A DNA stretch of 64,000 bases from Cryoendolithus antarcticus. Its lineage: Eukaryota; Ascomycota; Dothideomycetes; Cladosporiales; Cladosporiaceae. The DNA is taken from assembly GCA_002077065.1 (NCBI GenBank), contig NAJO01000006.1, forward strand, positions 1-64,000, given 5' to 3'. The position numbers and the translations under genes are program-made. The first letter of the stretch is position 1. Every line of letters begins with the position of its first letter. The notes under the pieces were generated by a model. The model did no database searches. It was not told where the DNA came from and worked only from the letters and a program-made list of their open reading frames with translations. Below are positions 31,559 through 42,023 of the stretch, piece by piece.

Positions 31559-32270
31559 CTGCAGCTGACGCAGCTCGGTGAAATCCATTGACCCCACGAC
31601 GAGCCACAGCGGCCGAAGAATCATCGCTATCACTCGCCTCCGCCAGACTGGGATCCACAATGGGTCGCTGTAGTCGAAACATTGCTAGGAGGGCGTTCAG
31701 ACTAGACGCTCCATGTCCAAGCCCATCTGCCCGTGCCATGGCACGCATCGAAGAGTCCAGCATCTTCTCCACCTGCGCTTTTGATGAAACAGTCGCCGCT
31801 GGACGTACACCCTCTACGTTCTCAGTGGACGGCAGAACGTTGGCTTGCTGAGACTCAGGCACGATGCGTGTGCCTGTCGAGGAGCTGGTGACGGTGTCAC
31901 GCTGGGCTCGGAAGCTAGCATCAAAAGCTTCGTGGCCGAAGAGACCGAAGCCGAAGAAGTTGATGGCTATCTGGAGATCCTGACGCTGGTCGACGTCGCT
32001 GGCTGATCCTGAGTCGTTCGCGAGATACCAGCAAACGCGGGCGAGGCGATCACACGCCTTCTGCTTTTCTGAGCGAGGTGGAGGAGGTCCATTGGAAGAA
32101 GGTTGGGAGGTAGATGCGTCGGATGGAGAGGAGTCCTGTGTCTGTTCATCGCTGGTGTTTTGAGGTCGCTGCTCGAAGTCTGACATCTCGTGTGCAGGCT
32201 TAGACACTGAGTACGCACGATGCTGCGGAAGAGGGAAGGTCATGACCTTTAATGCGTCGATGCGAGCCAT
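31548..32270 (-). CDS. Tandem unknown paralogue B
   Basis: 240 codons from the first ATG (32268-32270). Alignment with paralogue A suggests the internal ATG at 32184-32186 (MSDFEQRP) as the real start, giving 212 residues, the same length as A. The conserved blocks are SEKQKACDRLARVCWYLANDSG, TSSSTGT, an internal helix SSMRAMARADGLGHGASS and the tail SDSDDSSAAVARRGVNG. No known domain, signal peptide or membrane segment. Same strand and order as A, with no RIP, although the two copies are diverged enough that RIP would not act. Confidence 0.7.
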   Translation of the reverse strand: MARIDALKVMTFPLPQHRAYSVSKPAHEMSDFEQRPQNTSDEQTQDSSPSDASTSQPSSNGPPPPRSEKQKACDRLARVCWYLANDSGSASDVDQRQDLQIAINFFGFGLFGHEAFDASFRAQRDTVTSSSTGTRIVPESQQANVLPSTENVEGVRPAATVSSKAQVEKMLDSSMRAMARADGLGHGASSLNALLAMFRLQRPIVDPSLAEASDSDDSSAAVARRGVNGFHRAASAAVNA

Positions 32271-32536
32271 CAGTGAGACATGGGCAATCCTAAGTGAAAG
32301 AAACGTGGATCATGCCTCGTTGTAGACCATGTGTTCTCGTCTTGGCGGTTGCCAGACGATACTAGACTGCACTGGTAGTCTCCACTTGCGCAGAGCATTG
32401 TCTCCACGAGACAACATTGGCTCAACTTTCTACGTCCAGAAATTTCCCAAGTTTGAAAGGTATGCTGATCTTGTTGAGAAATCTACCAAGACAAAGCTCC
32501 ATGTCGCTGCTGTCGAAGATGTCGGGTCTCAAGAAG

Positions 32537-33697
32537 CTACTCGGGGATAGTGTACTCTCTTCGTCCTTCTGTGCTGTACAGCACTGCGATTCTGCCCTTC
32601 CTCTCCTCTGGCGTCAATGCACCGCTCGCACATGCTGCGCGGAGCGCCACGAGGTTTGCGGCTCCACAAGGCCCGGCATTGATACCAAGTCCTTGCAGCT
32701 CCATCACCGCTTCATGGACGACTTTTTCTCCAAGGGCAGTGGAGATGTCCACACCGGTCTGCAGGATTGACCATGCGATCGTAGAAAGAGTGCCACAGTT
32801 CATGCCGTTCATGATGCTTTCGCCACACTTGACGTGCGTCAGCTCGCCAGTATGTAGAGATTCCTTGAGTGAAGTGGCACGTTCAGTCTCTGCTGAGACG
32901 ATCATGCAGCCAGGATGACTCGCTCGATAATGTTCAACAACAGCCAGCGCCCAGCTTCCTGCGCCGACAGATGAGCTCACGACATCAGCTTTCTTGCCCC
33001 CCGTCATCTCGGCGACTTGCCGATCGCTTTCTTGTAGAATCGTCGAGTAGCCGTCTGAAACCCATCTCGGGATGTCGATGTAATCACCAAAAGCTACGTC
33101 GCCAAGTAAGACGGCTCCAGTCTCCTGAGAATCTTCCAAAGCAGCTGCACTCGTCTCATCGTAGCTACCGTGCTCCTTCACGATCACCTCGGCGCCTTCG
33201 CCACGGATGAGGTTGCGAGTGTACTCATTCATGAAGCCTGGGACATAGATCCGAGCCTTGACGCCATAGAGCCCGGCCATGCGAGAGACAGCTCGGCCCC
33301 AGTTGCCTTCGGTGCAAGTGACCACAGTGGTATCACTACGCCCCTTCATAGCGCTTTGCAATGCTGCGAGAGAAGTCGACTCGGGAAGCCTGAGCATTTG
33401 GCAAAGCGTCTGGTGCATCGCCCAGCTGGCGCCGGCAATCTTGAAAGATGGCAAGCCGAATCTGGTAGATTCGTCTTTGATGAAGACGCGATCGAACCCA
33501 AGTTCTTTCGCTACGCTGGGAAGGTCATGAAGTTGAGTGCTGCCATAATCTGGCAGCTGGCGATGAAAGGCTTGAATAGCCGGGTTGGTAGGCCGGTGTT
33601 GCTGGGCGGTCGAAGGCGAAGCATATGGGTTTTTCAGCACGGGCGGACGACCGTAAGTAAAGCCGTCCACCAGATGGGTTGCCACGTAGTTCGGCAT
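32537..33697 (-). CDS. Diaminopropionate ammonia-lyase-like PLP enzyme
   Basis: 386 residues, intronless. A fold-type II PLP enzyme of the tryptophan-synthase-beta superfamily. The nearest named family is diaminopropionate ammonia-lyase, which converts 2,3-diaminopropionate to pyruvate and ammonia. The PLP lysine is Lys86 in GLPSFKIAGASWA. The segments IKDESTRFGLPSFK, TCTEGNWGRAVSRMA and SSVGAGSWA (phosphate loop) are in the expected order, and the length is close to the bacterial enzyme. Threonine dehydratase/serine dehydratase relatives are less likely because of the FGLPSFK segment. It is divergent from UBA4. Confidence 0.85.
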   Translation of the reverse strand: MPNYVATHLVDGFTYGRPPVLKNPYASPSTAQQHRPTNPAIQAFHRQLPDYGSTQLHDLPSVAKELGFDRVFIKDESTRFGLPSFKIAGASWAMHQTLCQMLRLPESTSLAALQSAMKGRSDTTVVTCTEGNWGRAVSRMAGLYGVKARIYVPGFMNEYTRNLIRGEGAEVIVKEHGSYDETSAAALEDSQETGAVLLGDVAFGDYIDIPRWVSDGYSTILQESDRQVAEMTGGKKADVVSSSVGAGSWALAVVEHYRASHPGCMIVSAETERATSLKESLHTGELTHVKCGESIMNGMNCGTLSTIAWSILQTGVDISTALGEKVVHEAVMELQGLGINAGPCGAANLVALRAACASGALTPEERKGRIAVLYSTEGRREYTIPE

Positions 33698-34079
33698 CTT
33701 AGATACTGGTGGGCTTTTCTGAGTGTAAAGAGGACGGGATCCTCGCCAAAATTATGCACTTGGAGAAGTTGGCGCTGGCCAGGCACTTACACGCCCTATG
33801 CACCTAAGATATGACATGTGTGGCCGCGATACCTTTAGAGGTATGTAGATGCGCATGTCCTTACTCGCCGATGGACCACCGAAAGGGCGTGTCTGCTCCA
33901 AGGGTTTCCCGACGATGGTTGGACTCATTTGTTGATTGTCAAAGACAAGCAAGATAGGTGAGTTTGGAGAAGCAGTCTTGGCAGTGATAATCGCATCTAT
34001 ATCAGAAGACTTACCAGACGCTTTCCTACATTTCCGATTCCGCATGTGGCACTGACAGCGAGTACTACGGTGCGTCGCA
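33698..34079. promoter_or_regulatory. Divergent promoter region, ammonia-lyase and UBA4
   Basis: 382 bp between two divergent start codons, so it must carry both promoters. No specific site was recognised. Confidence 0.4.
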
Positions 34080-35628
34080 ATGGATTTCGATGGCGCCAGA
34101 GGCTCCAGAGAGGTGGTCGAATTACGGCTGCAAATCGAGAACCTTGAGTCCCGGCTCGCCACTCTGAAGACCCAGCTGGCAGTGGCCGAGAAGAAGGACA
34201 TCCTTACGAAATCACAAGACGACTTCGTAGCGAAGCCGTCGATCAAGCCCGGGACGGAGGACTCGCACGGTGCCCTAGATTTCACCAATCTCAAACGGGG
34301 TACCTTGACCGAGGCTTCGCACTCACGGTGGCCGCTACAGAACGAAGAATACACTCGATACGGAAGGCAGATGATCCTCCCTGAAGTAGGTCTCCCCGGT
34401 CAACTTCGTCTCAAAGATGCCAGAGTCCTCATCGTGGGCGTTGGCGGTTTGGGATGTCCTGCAGCAGCCTACCTCGCTGGAGCCGGCGTAGGCACCCTTG
34501 GCCTTGTCGACGGTGACACAGTAGAGATCTCCAACCTGCACAGGCAGATTGCTCACAGTACGGCAACAGTGGGAATGAGTAAGGTGGACAGTGCTATCAA
34601 GTATCTATCTTCGTACGTAGTCACGTCAAAGTCGTGTTATCGTCCTGTTGTCTGATATGCACAGTCTCAATCCCCTGGTCCGCTATGAGCGCCATCCCGA
34701 GCACCTCGCCCCATCCTCAGCCATCGACATCTTCTCCCGCTATGATCTGGTCCTGGATTGCACAGATCGCCCATCATCGCGTTACTTAATCTCGGACGCC
34801 GCCGTCTTGACTGGCAAACCACTCGTCTCAGCCTCAGCTCTGAAGACTGAGGGCCAGCTGGTGATTCTCAACAACCCACCTCGTTCGCCTCGAGATCCCG
34901 CAGGCGGGCCATGCTACCGGTGTGTCTTCCCGAAACCTCCGCCAGCCGAGAGCGTACTTAGCTGTGGCGAAGGTGGCATCCTCGGTCCGGTCGTGGGTGT
35001 GATGGGTGTACTGCAGGCACTGGAAGCTATCGAGATCCTCGTAGCTGGCCCAATCGTAAGTGATGCAAGTAACGGCACGGTTGAGGCGGAGCCTGCAAGA
35101 CCAACGCTTCTGATGTTCTCAGCCAACTCGCAGCCCCAATTCCGGAGCGTGAGGCTGCGGTCTAGGCGAAAGGACTGCGCAGCTTGTTCGAGCGCTGCAA
35201 CAATATCGCGACGAAGTCTAACGAGTGGCTTGCTTGACTATCAGACATTCTGTGGCACTGTCGCACCAGTGGACATGCTCCCAGCGGAGTCTCGGATCTC
35301 AGCTGCTGAGTTCTCGAATCTGCCTTCTGACAGCAGAGGCGTGCTTATCGATACCCGCGATGAGACACAATATGGCATTTGTGCGCTGCCTGGCTCGATC
35401 AACGTTCCTTGGACAGGGGATGCGAAGTCTTGGGCAGCCAAGGCATCTTCCTTAGAGGACGTGGCTAGGGCACACGGACCAGCTCACGTGGTCTGCAGAC
35501 TTGGCAACGATTCCCAGCTTGCTGTCAAAGCCTTCCAGGAGCATACCGAGCGTTTCGAAGCTAAGGATATAAGAGGTGGTCTCAGGGCGTGGCGCGAGCA
35601 AGCGGACCCGGAATGGCCGGACTACTGA
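34080..35628 (+). CDS. UBA4: Uba4/MOCS3 adenylyltransferase-sulfurtransferase
   Basis: Activates the ubiquitin-like Urm1 by C-terminal adenylation and thiocarboxylation for tRNA wobble-uridine thiolation and protein urmylation. In many fungi it also serves the molybdopterin synthase small subunit. Exons are 34080-34612 and 34665-35628 (52-bp intron), giving 498 residues. A short N-terminal coiled coil precedes the E1-like domain. That domain has the nucleotide loop GVGGLG (residues 120-125), [19 protein letters not shown] and zinc CXXC pairs (CYRC and CAAC). The rhodanese domain has the persulfide Cys455 in [11 protein letters not shown]. It converges on 5-oxoprolinase with only 29 bp between stop codons. 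Confidence 0.93.
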
Positions 35629-35657
35629 GTAACCAACATGGCATCGATCGTTCAAAC

Positions 35658-38600
35658 TCAAGCAGACGCCTCGGCTTCAGCCTGCCTCGACGCAATACTT
35701 CCACCTCGCCAGCCGTGCTTCGGGTCTTGTCGCGCGTGCTGCTGCGAAGCCGGATCCTTGCCCACTGGACCCCATCCACCTCCTCCTGGAGTCATGATGA
35801 TGATGCGCTCGCCGGGCTGCATACTCGCGGTATTCTTACCGCCCAAATTGATGTAGCGGACTTCCTCATCAGCCTTGTCTTGCGAGCTTCCATTGACGGC
35901 GGTGTTTGCGGTATCGCCGTTGGTGGCGGTATCGGCATCACTACCCTCTAGCTTCGGCACATTGCGGACCCAGAGATTCTGGCCGCACTGCGCATCTTCG
36001 CCACCCCCGAGCCCGTACGGATGGTACACCCTCCGCTCACTCAGTATGGAGACTTGCACCGGTATCCTGAACTCGATGTCCCTTACGACGCCATCGCCGC
36101 CTTTGTGCTGACCCTCGCCATGGCTTCCCGCTCGCAAGCTGAACTCACGCAAGATCACTGGATACCGCCGTTCGAAGACCTCGCTATCAGTGATCCGCGT
36201 ATTCGTCATGTGCGTATGCACTCCGTTGGTACCATCCCAGTCTGGTCCAGCACCAGAGCCACCAGCGATGGTCTCATAATACCCAAATCCTTTGACTTCC
36301 TTCTCACCGGAAACATTACCGCCAAAACCGAACGTGAGATTGTTGCAATCGCCCTGACTTGCAGCACATGCGTGGAAGGCTTTGAGAACTACGTCCGTGA
36401 CGCGCTGGCTCGTCAGCACGTTCCCTCCAACGACAGCGGCAGTGCCAGACGGCGAGAGAAAGGACTTCTTTGGGATCTTGACCGTGATGGGTGCCAAGCA
36501 GCCTTGATTCAGCGGGATGTCCTCCTTGATGAGACAGCGGAGACAGTAGATGATAGCACTGTATGTCACAGCCTCAGGCGCATTGATGTTGCCATAGACT
36601 TCCGGTCCTGTACCAGTAAAGTCGAAGACTGCTTCGCCCTTGTCACCGTCGATAGTGACTTTGAGTTTGATCGGACTCCCATCGTCCATGTAGTCTACTG
36701 CACTCAGATCCTGGCCTTCGAAGCGTTTACTTACGCCTTTTAGTAGGGTGCGGACGCTATCTTCTGCATTGGACTGGATGCTATGCATGTAGAACTGTAC
36801 TACATTCTCGCCGTAATCCGTAATAAGCGAGCTGATGAGGTTTATGCCCTTCTGGTTTGCTGCGATCTGGGCTTTGAGGTCATTCAGGTTGTCTGCTAGA
36901 CAGCGTGTGCCAGAGCACCCAGGGTACTTTGCAGGTTCTTTAAGCAAGAGCTCGATAATTCGCTCTTCGTTGAAGTGACCTTCGCTAACGAGCTTCTCGG
37001 TCTTGATGCTAGCGCCCTCTTGGAACAGCTCTCGTGAGTGTGGCGGCATAGATCCAGGCAGGATACCTCCAATATCGGCATGATGAGCTCGACTCGCCAC
37101 GTAGAACACGATGTTGTCGCCCGAGAACGCAGGCGTGATGACAGTGATATCGGGTAGATGCGTACCGCCGAACATCGGGTGATTGCTAACAAGCACGTCT
37201 CCCTTCTTCAGCTTCCCACGCCAGATCTCGGACTGCTTCCTCACACACGTTGACATGCTACCGAGATGAACGGGCAAGTGAGGCGCGTTCGCAACTAAGC
37301 CACCATCTGCGTCGAAGAGAGCACAGGAGTAGTCTAGTCGTTCCTTGACGTTTGTCGAGACAGAGGTCTTCTGCAAGGCTCGTCCCATCTGCTCAGCGAT
37401 AGCCATGAAGCGATGGGCGAAGATGGAAAGCATGATTGGATCGACTTTTGTGGTGCTGACTTGTTGATCGCCAGAGCTTTCGCCGATGTTGATGACAATG
37501 TGAGTCTCAATGATCAGCGCAGAGGCGTCTGGTGTAATGACAATGGTCTGTGTCCCGTCGGCAATGATGGCGGGACCTTTGATACGGTCGCCTACTGCGA
37601 GGTCCTCGAGCTTGTAGATCGCAGTCTCTTGTCTGCCGCCCTCGAAATAGACTGACTGCTTGCCATGCTGCTTCTCCTCTTTCCCAAGATCTTTGGGCTT
37701 GATCGCCTTGAGTTGCTGATCTACTGTCTTCTCGAGGCCGGTGAATGTCTTGCCAATGCCTCTGGCACGTACGTCATCCACGATGATGTCTCGATCTGGA
37801 AGTGTGAAGCCGAACTCCTGCTCATGTTGCTTGACGAAAGCTGTCCCGAACGCCCACGCATCGCCGTCGTACTCAGTCTTCGCCTCAGTCTCACTTGGTC
37901 GCACGATCATCAGCGCAGACTCTGTACCACGGTAGCGCATGTTCAGATACTCCTCGAAGTGTATCTGCTCTTCTGTGAAGCCCTGATCTCGTAGTTTCGT
38001 GGTACACTTGCTCTTCAAGTCGGCCATCTTGGCTTGCAGATACTTCTTCACATCTGCGTCAGAATCGCTCCATACTTTGGACTCAGGCTCCTGCTGCTCA
38101 TCCACTACATCCGCTAACGCCATGCCATAAGCCGACAGCACGGACGAGTACCTGTGCACCAAGATTTGGCTGATACCCAGCGCCTGCGCTATGGCAACAG
38201 CATGCTGTCCTCCTGCTCCTCCGAATGTCGCAAGTCTATGCTTGCTAGTGTCGTGCCCTCGTGCTTCTGTCAGACTTCTGATCGGCCGTGTCATAGTCTC
38301 GTTGGCAATCTTGACGAAGCCGTAGGCGATCTCATCGATGCTCATCTCCTTGTCGCTTTGCGAAGAAGCTCTTATGTCTGCGTTGATCTGCTTTGTAAGG
38401 TCCTCGAAGAGGCTCTTCGAGGCCTGCTCGTCAAGTCCTTCGTCCTCGTTCTTGCCGAAGATCTTAGGGAAGAAGTCTGGTAGTAGACGTCCGAGGAACA
38501 AGTTTGCGTCCGTAATGGTCAAAGGTCCTCCTTTGCGGTAGCAAGCCGGTCCAGGATGTGCACTCGCACTCTCAGGTCCAACTACGAACAGTCCGTTCCG

Positions 38601-39788
38601 CCAGAACAGTCTGCTGCCACCGCCCGCGGCGACGGTGTTGATGTCCAACTGAGGCGACTGTATCGTCACACCTGCTGTGGTGGTCTCGAATACGTGGTCA
38701 TATCGTCCGGACCCATATCTGCTCACATCTGTGCTCGTACCACCCATGTCGAATCCGATCACTGGTATCTTCGTCTCCGGATCATATGACGTGAGTGCAT
38801 AGCCAACAACGCCGCCTGCGGGTCCTGACAGTATGGCTCGCAGTCCAGAGAACCCGTCTACGTCCACCAAGCCGCCATCTGACTGCATGAACTCGCAACG
38901 CGCGCCTTTCGCGCCTTGCTCGTGCTTGACGGACTCTGTCCCTAGTCCACCAGAGAAGCCAGCTTGGAAGCCATCGATGTACTTCCGTATTGCGGGCGTG
39001 AGATATGCGTCTGCGCAAGCGGAGGTCGCGCGAGGAACGAGCTTGATCATAGGCATGAGCTCGTGACTGAGTGATACGTGCGAGAACCCGATCTCTCTTG
39101 CAATCTTGCCGACAAGCGCCTCATGTTGCGGATACGTGTAGCCGTGCATCAAGCAGACTGCTATACTCTTGAGCCCGCTGTCGTACACCCCCTGCAACTG
39201 CTGCCGTATGCTGCTCTCCTCCGGTTTCCTGAGTATGCGCACCGCCTCTCCACTCAGCCCTTTTACCAGCTCCACATCTCCCTTCGCATCCTGTATGCTT
39301 GGCGCCTCAGTAGCATGCCGCGTCGGATCCTCTGCATAGTCCTCCAGCGTGACCCTCTCGTCAATCTCCACGACCTTCTTATAGAGCGTGTCAGGCTTCC
39401 GGATCGCTAAGTCAAAGATGTTCGGCCGACTCTGATTTCCGATCTCTAAGCAATCCTTGAAACCCTTCGTCACAACCAAGGCTATGTCCTCGCCCTTCCG
39501 CTCCAGCAACGCGTTCGTGGCCACAGTCGTCCCCATCCGTATACTCTCGATCTTACCCGTGTCCAGCGGTTGCCCTCGAGGCGTTTCCTCGCCAATGAAA
39601 CGAGCGAGCAGCCGCCGTATGCCTTCCAGAGGCGCATCGTCGTAGTTCTGGGGATCGACGGATAGTAGCTTGATGATCACATCGTCTTCCATGCGGCCAC
39701 TCCCCGGGTTGCCAACGCAGTCTGTAAACGTCCCGCCACGATCGATGGCGATGCGGATGCCTCCGCTGCTTGCTGTCGAGTCCGCCAT
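35658..39788 (-). CDS. OXP1: 5-oxoprolinase (ATP-hydrolysing)
   Basis: A cytosolic enzyme of the gamma-glutamyl cycle that hydrolyses 5-oxo-L-proline to L-glutamate with ATP. 1376 residues, intronless. I start at the ATG at 39786-39788 because the open frame further upstream lacks an ATG. The hydantoinase A N-terminal part begins with IRIAIDRGGTFTDCV, followed by RMGTTVATNALLERKG. The hydantoinase A domain includes GFDMGGTSTDVSRYG and TFGGAGGQHAVAIAQALG. The hydantoinase B domain begins near DPIMLSIFAHRFMAIAEQMG and includes HLPDITVITPAF and ERRYPVILREFSLRAGSHGEG. The near-full length of the eukaryotic family (about 1290-1380) and the fused A-B order support 5-oxoprolinase over bacterial hydantoinase subunits. 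Confidence 0.94.
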   Translation of the reverse strand: MADSTASSGGIRIAIDRGGTFTDCVGNPGSGRMEDDVIIKLLSVDPQNYDDAPLEGIRRLLARFIGEETPRGQPLDTGKIESIRMGTTVATNALLERKGEDIALVVTKGFKDCLEIGNQSRPNIFDLAIRKPDTLYKKVVEIDERVTLEDYAEDPTRHATEAPSIQDAKGDVELVKGLSGEAVRILRKPEESSIRQQLQGVYDSGLKSIAVCLMHGYTYPQHEALVGKIAREIGFSHVSLSHELMPMIKLVPRATSACADAYLTPAIRKYIDGFQAGFSGGLGTESVKHEQGAKGARCEFMQSDGGLVDVDGFSGLRAILSGPAGGVVGYALTSYDPETKIPVIGFDMGGTSTDVSRYGSGRYDHVFETTTAGVTIQSPQLDINTVAAGGGSRLFWRNGLFVVGPESASAHPGPACYRKGGPLTITDANLFLGRLLPDFFPKIFGKNEDEGLDEQASKSLFEDLTKQINADIRASSQSDKEMSIDEIAYGFVKIANETMTRPIRSLTEARGHDTSKHRLATFGGAGGQHAVAIAQALGISQILVHRYSSVLSAYGMALADVVDEQQEPESKVWSDSDADVKKYLQAKMADLKSKCTTKLRDQGFTEEQIHFEEYLNMRYRGTESALMIVRPSETEAKTEYDGDAWAFGTAFVKQHEQEFGFTLPDRDIIVDDVRARGIGKTFTGLEKTVDQQLKAIKPKDLGKEEKQHGKQSVYFEGGRQETAIYKLEDLAVGDRIKGPAIIADGTQTIVITPDASALIIETHIVINIGESSGDQQVSTTKVDPIMLSIFAHRFMAIAEQMGRALQKTSVSTNVKERLDYSCALFDADGGLVANAPHLPVHLGSMSTCVRKQSEIWRGKLKKGDVLVSNHPMFGGTHLPDITVITPAFSGDNIVFYVASRAHHADIGGILPGSMPPHSRELFQEGASIKTEKLVSEGHFNEERIIELLLKEPAKYPGCSGTRCLADNLNDLKAQIAANQKGINLISSLITDYGENVVQFYMHSIQSNAEDSVRTLLKGVSKRFEGQDLSAVDYMDDGSPIKLKVTIDGDKGEAVFDFTGTGPEVYGNINAPEAVTYSAIIYCLRCLIKEDIPLNQGCLAPITVKIPKKSFLSPSGTAAVVGGNVLTSQRVTDVVLKAFHACAASQGDCNNLTFGFGGNVSGEKEVKGFGYYETIAGGSGAGPDWDGTNGVHTHMTNTRITDSEVFERRYPVILREFSLRAGSHGEGQHKGGDGVVRDIEFRIPVQVSILSERRVYHPYGLGGGEDAQCGQNLWVRNVPKLEGSDADTATNGDTANTAVNGSSQDKADEEVRYINLGGKNTASMQPGERIIIMTPGGGGWGPVGKDPASQQHARQDPKHGWRGGSIASRQAEAEASA

Positions 39789-40219
39789 GTTATGGACATT
39801 CACCGGTCTCGCGCTTGAGGTTACGGAGTAGAAAAGAGAGGAAAATTGGACGAGAAGAGGTGGGAATGGAAAAGATACTCAGCCTTGCATCAGTATGCCT
39901 CAAAGTATGAATACGTTACGTGATGCAGTCGAATAACAGAGCGAAGTATGCCTTCACGATTGATTTGTGATATGGCCCACCTTCCCAATATGACGTAGAG
40001 ACCGGCATCGGATGAGAGCTAGAGCTCAGCAGCTCGAACGCTTAGCGCTGTAGTGAGAGAAGATGATACAGACTCAGCATTTGGAGGTAGACGGGGTCGA
40101 ATGGGGGAGACGTTACATAGGCAGTACATAGTGGCGAGGTCCACGACGCGCGAGATGTCTGGTCTGTGCCCACACACTCTCTACCACTCACGCCCGCTGA
40201 AGGCAATCTAGGGTATTCA
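39789..40219. other. Intergenic region upstream of OXP1
   Basis: 431 bp, with the promoter of OXP1 on the right side of its start. No specific element was recognised. Confidence 0.5.
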
Positions 40220-41056
40220 TCACCACGCCGCAATACACTGCAACCAAAGCTCCCTCTCCCACTCACACCCCGGCAGCGAATCCAGCCTCCACTGCCTCAA
40301 GAACTTGCCGCCCTCTACCATAATCCTCCAGCACAGATACCGATGCCACCAGACTGCCGTGGCACTGTATCGTAATGGCAGGACGCCACTGCCCTTCTCC
40401 ACCCACTGCAGTCTATCGCATCGCAAAATACACCTGGGATGCTGTCGATTGTGCGAGGGCGCGCGCTTGTACTCCGGTAAGTAATCGGCGTCCCAGAGAC
40501 TGAAGACGATGCGTTCGGAGACATCGCCATCTGTGAAGGCGATTTCGATCTTGGCTGCTTTGCGGTCTACGACTCGGAAGGCGCCGCAGAAAGTGTCACC
40601 TTTCTCGAAGCGTAGCGCCCGGATGTGACGTGAAGCGAAGGTCCGTCGCCGTTTCGAGTCTCGCCAGAGGCCGAGCCATGCGAACCAGCCGTATGGTGAA
40701 CGTGACAAGCGATCGGCCATGGTGCGCACTAGAAGCGTGAATGCAGTCTCGATCTCACGAATGTATGGCAGAGGATACATCGGAAGTTTGAGATCATCGC
40801 GTACGTGTATGAAGTCTGCCGCGGGAGGATCATCCAGGAGGTGTGGAGATAGTGTCGTAATGTAGTTGGAGCCATGCGTTGTATAGTCTGAGCCACATGC
40901 TTCGCGAGTCTCTGAGGTTTGTAACATACTGGAATTGATATGGTAACTGGCGATGGTCGATAGTTCCATATTTGTACGAATGGAAAGGGCTTTGATACAG
41001 ACTGCGGCGAGCCCAATGACCACAACGATCCATATAGCGTAGTTCGCGGCTCCCAT
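40220..41056 (-). CDS. Hypothetical protein with N-terminal membrane anchor
   Basis: 278 residues, intronless, ATG at 41054-41056. Residues 8-26 form one hydrophobic segment (IWIVVVIGLAAVCIKAL), a signal anchor or uncleaved signal. The rest is soluble and rich in Trp and Arg, with RALRFEKGDTFCGAFRVVDRKAAKIEIAFTDGD resembling a beta-rich domain. No family is recognised. It is one of two orphan genes in this interval, on the same strand. Confidence 0.6.
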   Translation of the reverse strand: MGAANYAIWIVVVIGLAAVCIKALSIRTNMELSTIASYHINSSMLQTSETREACGSDYTTHGSNYITTLSPHLLDDPPAADFIHVRDDLKLPMYPLPYIREIETAFTLLVRTMADRLSRSPYGWFAWLGLWRDSKRRRTFASRHIRALRFEKGDTFCGAFRVVDRKAAKIEIAFTDGDVSERIVFSLWDADYLPEYKRAPSHNRQHPRCILRCDRLQWVEKGSGVLPLRYSATAVWWHRYLCWRIMVEGGKFLRQWRLDSLPGCEWERELWLQCIAAW

Positions 41057-41319
41057 GTTGACTCTGGAGCAATGTCGTGGATGCCGTGAAGGTATGCATG
41101 TATGGATATCAAGACAGTGATGTCTTCCTGTGTTCTCTCAGGAGGTCTTGGAGTGGTGGCGCTTGTGGCGTAGCTTAGCTGCAGATTGTCGGGGCGAAGC
41201 GCAGACACAGCTGTGCGCTGGAATCAAACGCCGGCAACACCTGTGGACGTTGCTGCGCCTAGGAGTGCTTCCCTATCGAACCATGCGACGCGCAAGGCCT
41301 ACACGCGTCTCGCTCTCGA

Positions 41320-41871
41320 TCAAAGCGGCGCACTCCACTTCCTCCAGCACGTCTTCCACCCAACCTCAATATCACGCCAAGCAAGCATCTCCTTGCAGAG
41401 CATCTGCAAATCATCCAGCTCATAGCACTGTGCCCACCCGTCGAACTCAGCAACCGCTCGAGCTTCTTGGTAACCCCCTCCTTTAGTCGCTTGGCCGACG
41501 GTCCTCACCTCCTTTCTGTCCAGCAGAGACAGCAGAGGCGCAATGTCCCTCGAGCGGGATGCCGCAACCATCAGGGACTGGTATGCGCGTGACTCCAGGT
41601 ATGTCGCTTGGGTGTCCCCTTGTGGAATGTCTTTAGGCATGCCGTCACCGACTCGCGCGCATCTTGCGACAAAGTTGCGGAGAGAGGTCATGCTTGAGCT
41701 GAGGCACATGTTGTATGACATTATCAGCGCTTCATCCTTGGCTGATTGCGCGGCGCGGAGCAGATCGTTCAGTGACAGACAGGTCGAAAGACCATGGGTT
41801 GCTGCATTGACCAAGTGTACCAGCTCCCATAGCTGACGACGGAGGTTTTTGGGTTGGCCTTGACTGTCCAT
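41320..41871 (-). CDS. Hypothetical helical protein
   Basis: 183 residues, intronless, ATG at 41869-41871. Mostly alpha-helical by composition (WELVHLVNAATHGLSTCLSLNDLLRAAQSAKDEALIM). No signal peptide, membrane segment or known motif. Function unknown. The 263 bp between it and the membrane-anchored gene show no clear feature. Confidence 0.55.
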   Translation of the reverse strand: MDSQGQPKNLRRQLWELVHLVNAATHGLSTCLSLNDLLRAAQSAKDEALIMSYNMCLSSSMTSLRNFVARCARVGDGMPKDIPQGDTQATYLESRAYQSLMVAASRSRDIAPLLSLLDRKEVRTVGQATKGGGYQEARAVAEFDGWAQCYELDDLQMLCKEMLAWRDIEVGWKTCWRKWSAPL

Positions 41872-42023
41872 CTTTCCTGTATGGTATGTAGATTGCTTGG
41901 GAGCGGATGGCTGCGCAGTGAAGAGCTCTTGTAATAAAGACTACATTGGGACGAATGCCAGACAGCAACTCCTCCACAGGTAGTCATGGAGCCCAGTCAT
42001 GTCGTCCCGTCAAGCATTGCCAC

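Noticed and set aside
33752..34354. 200-codon - strand frame across the UBA4 start
   Set aside because: Overlaps the UBA4 first exon in antisense and the divergent promoter; no motif.
36021..36743. 240-codon + strand frame within OXP1
   Set aside because: Antisense to a clear hydantoinase B region of 5-oxoprolinase.
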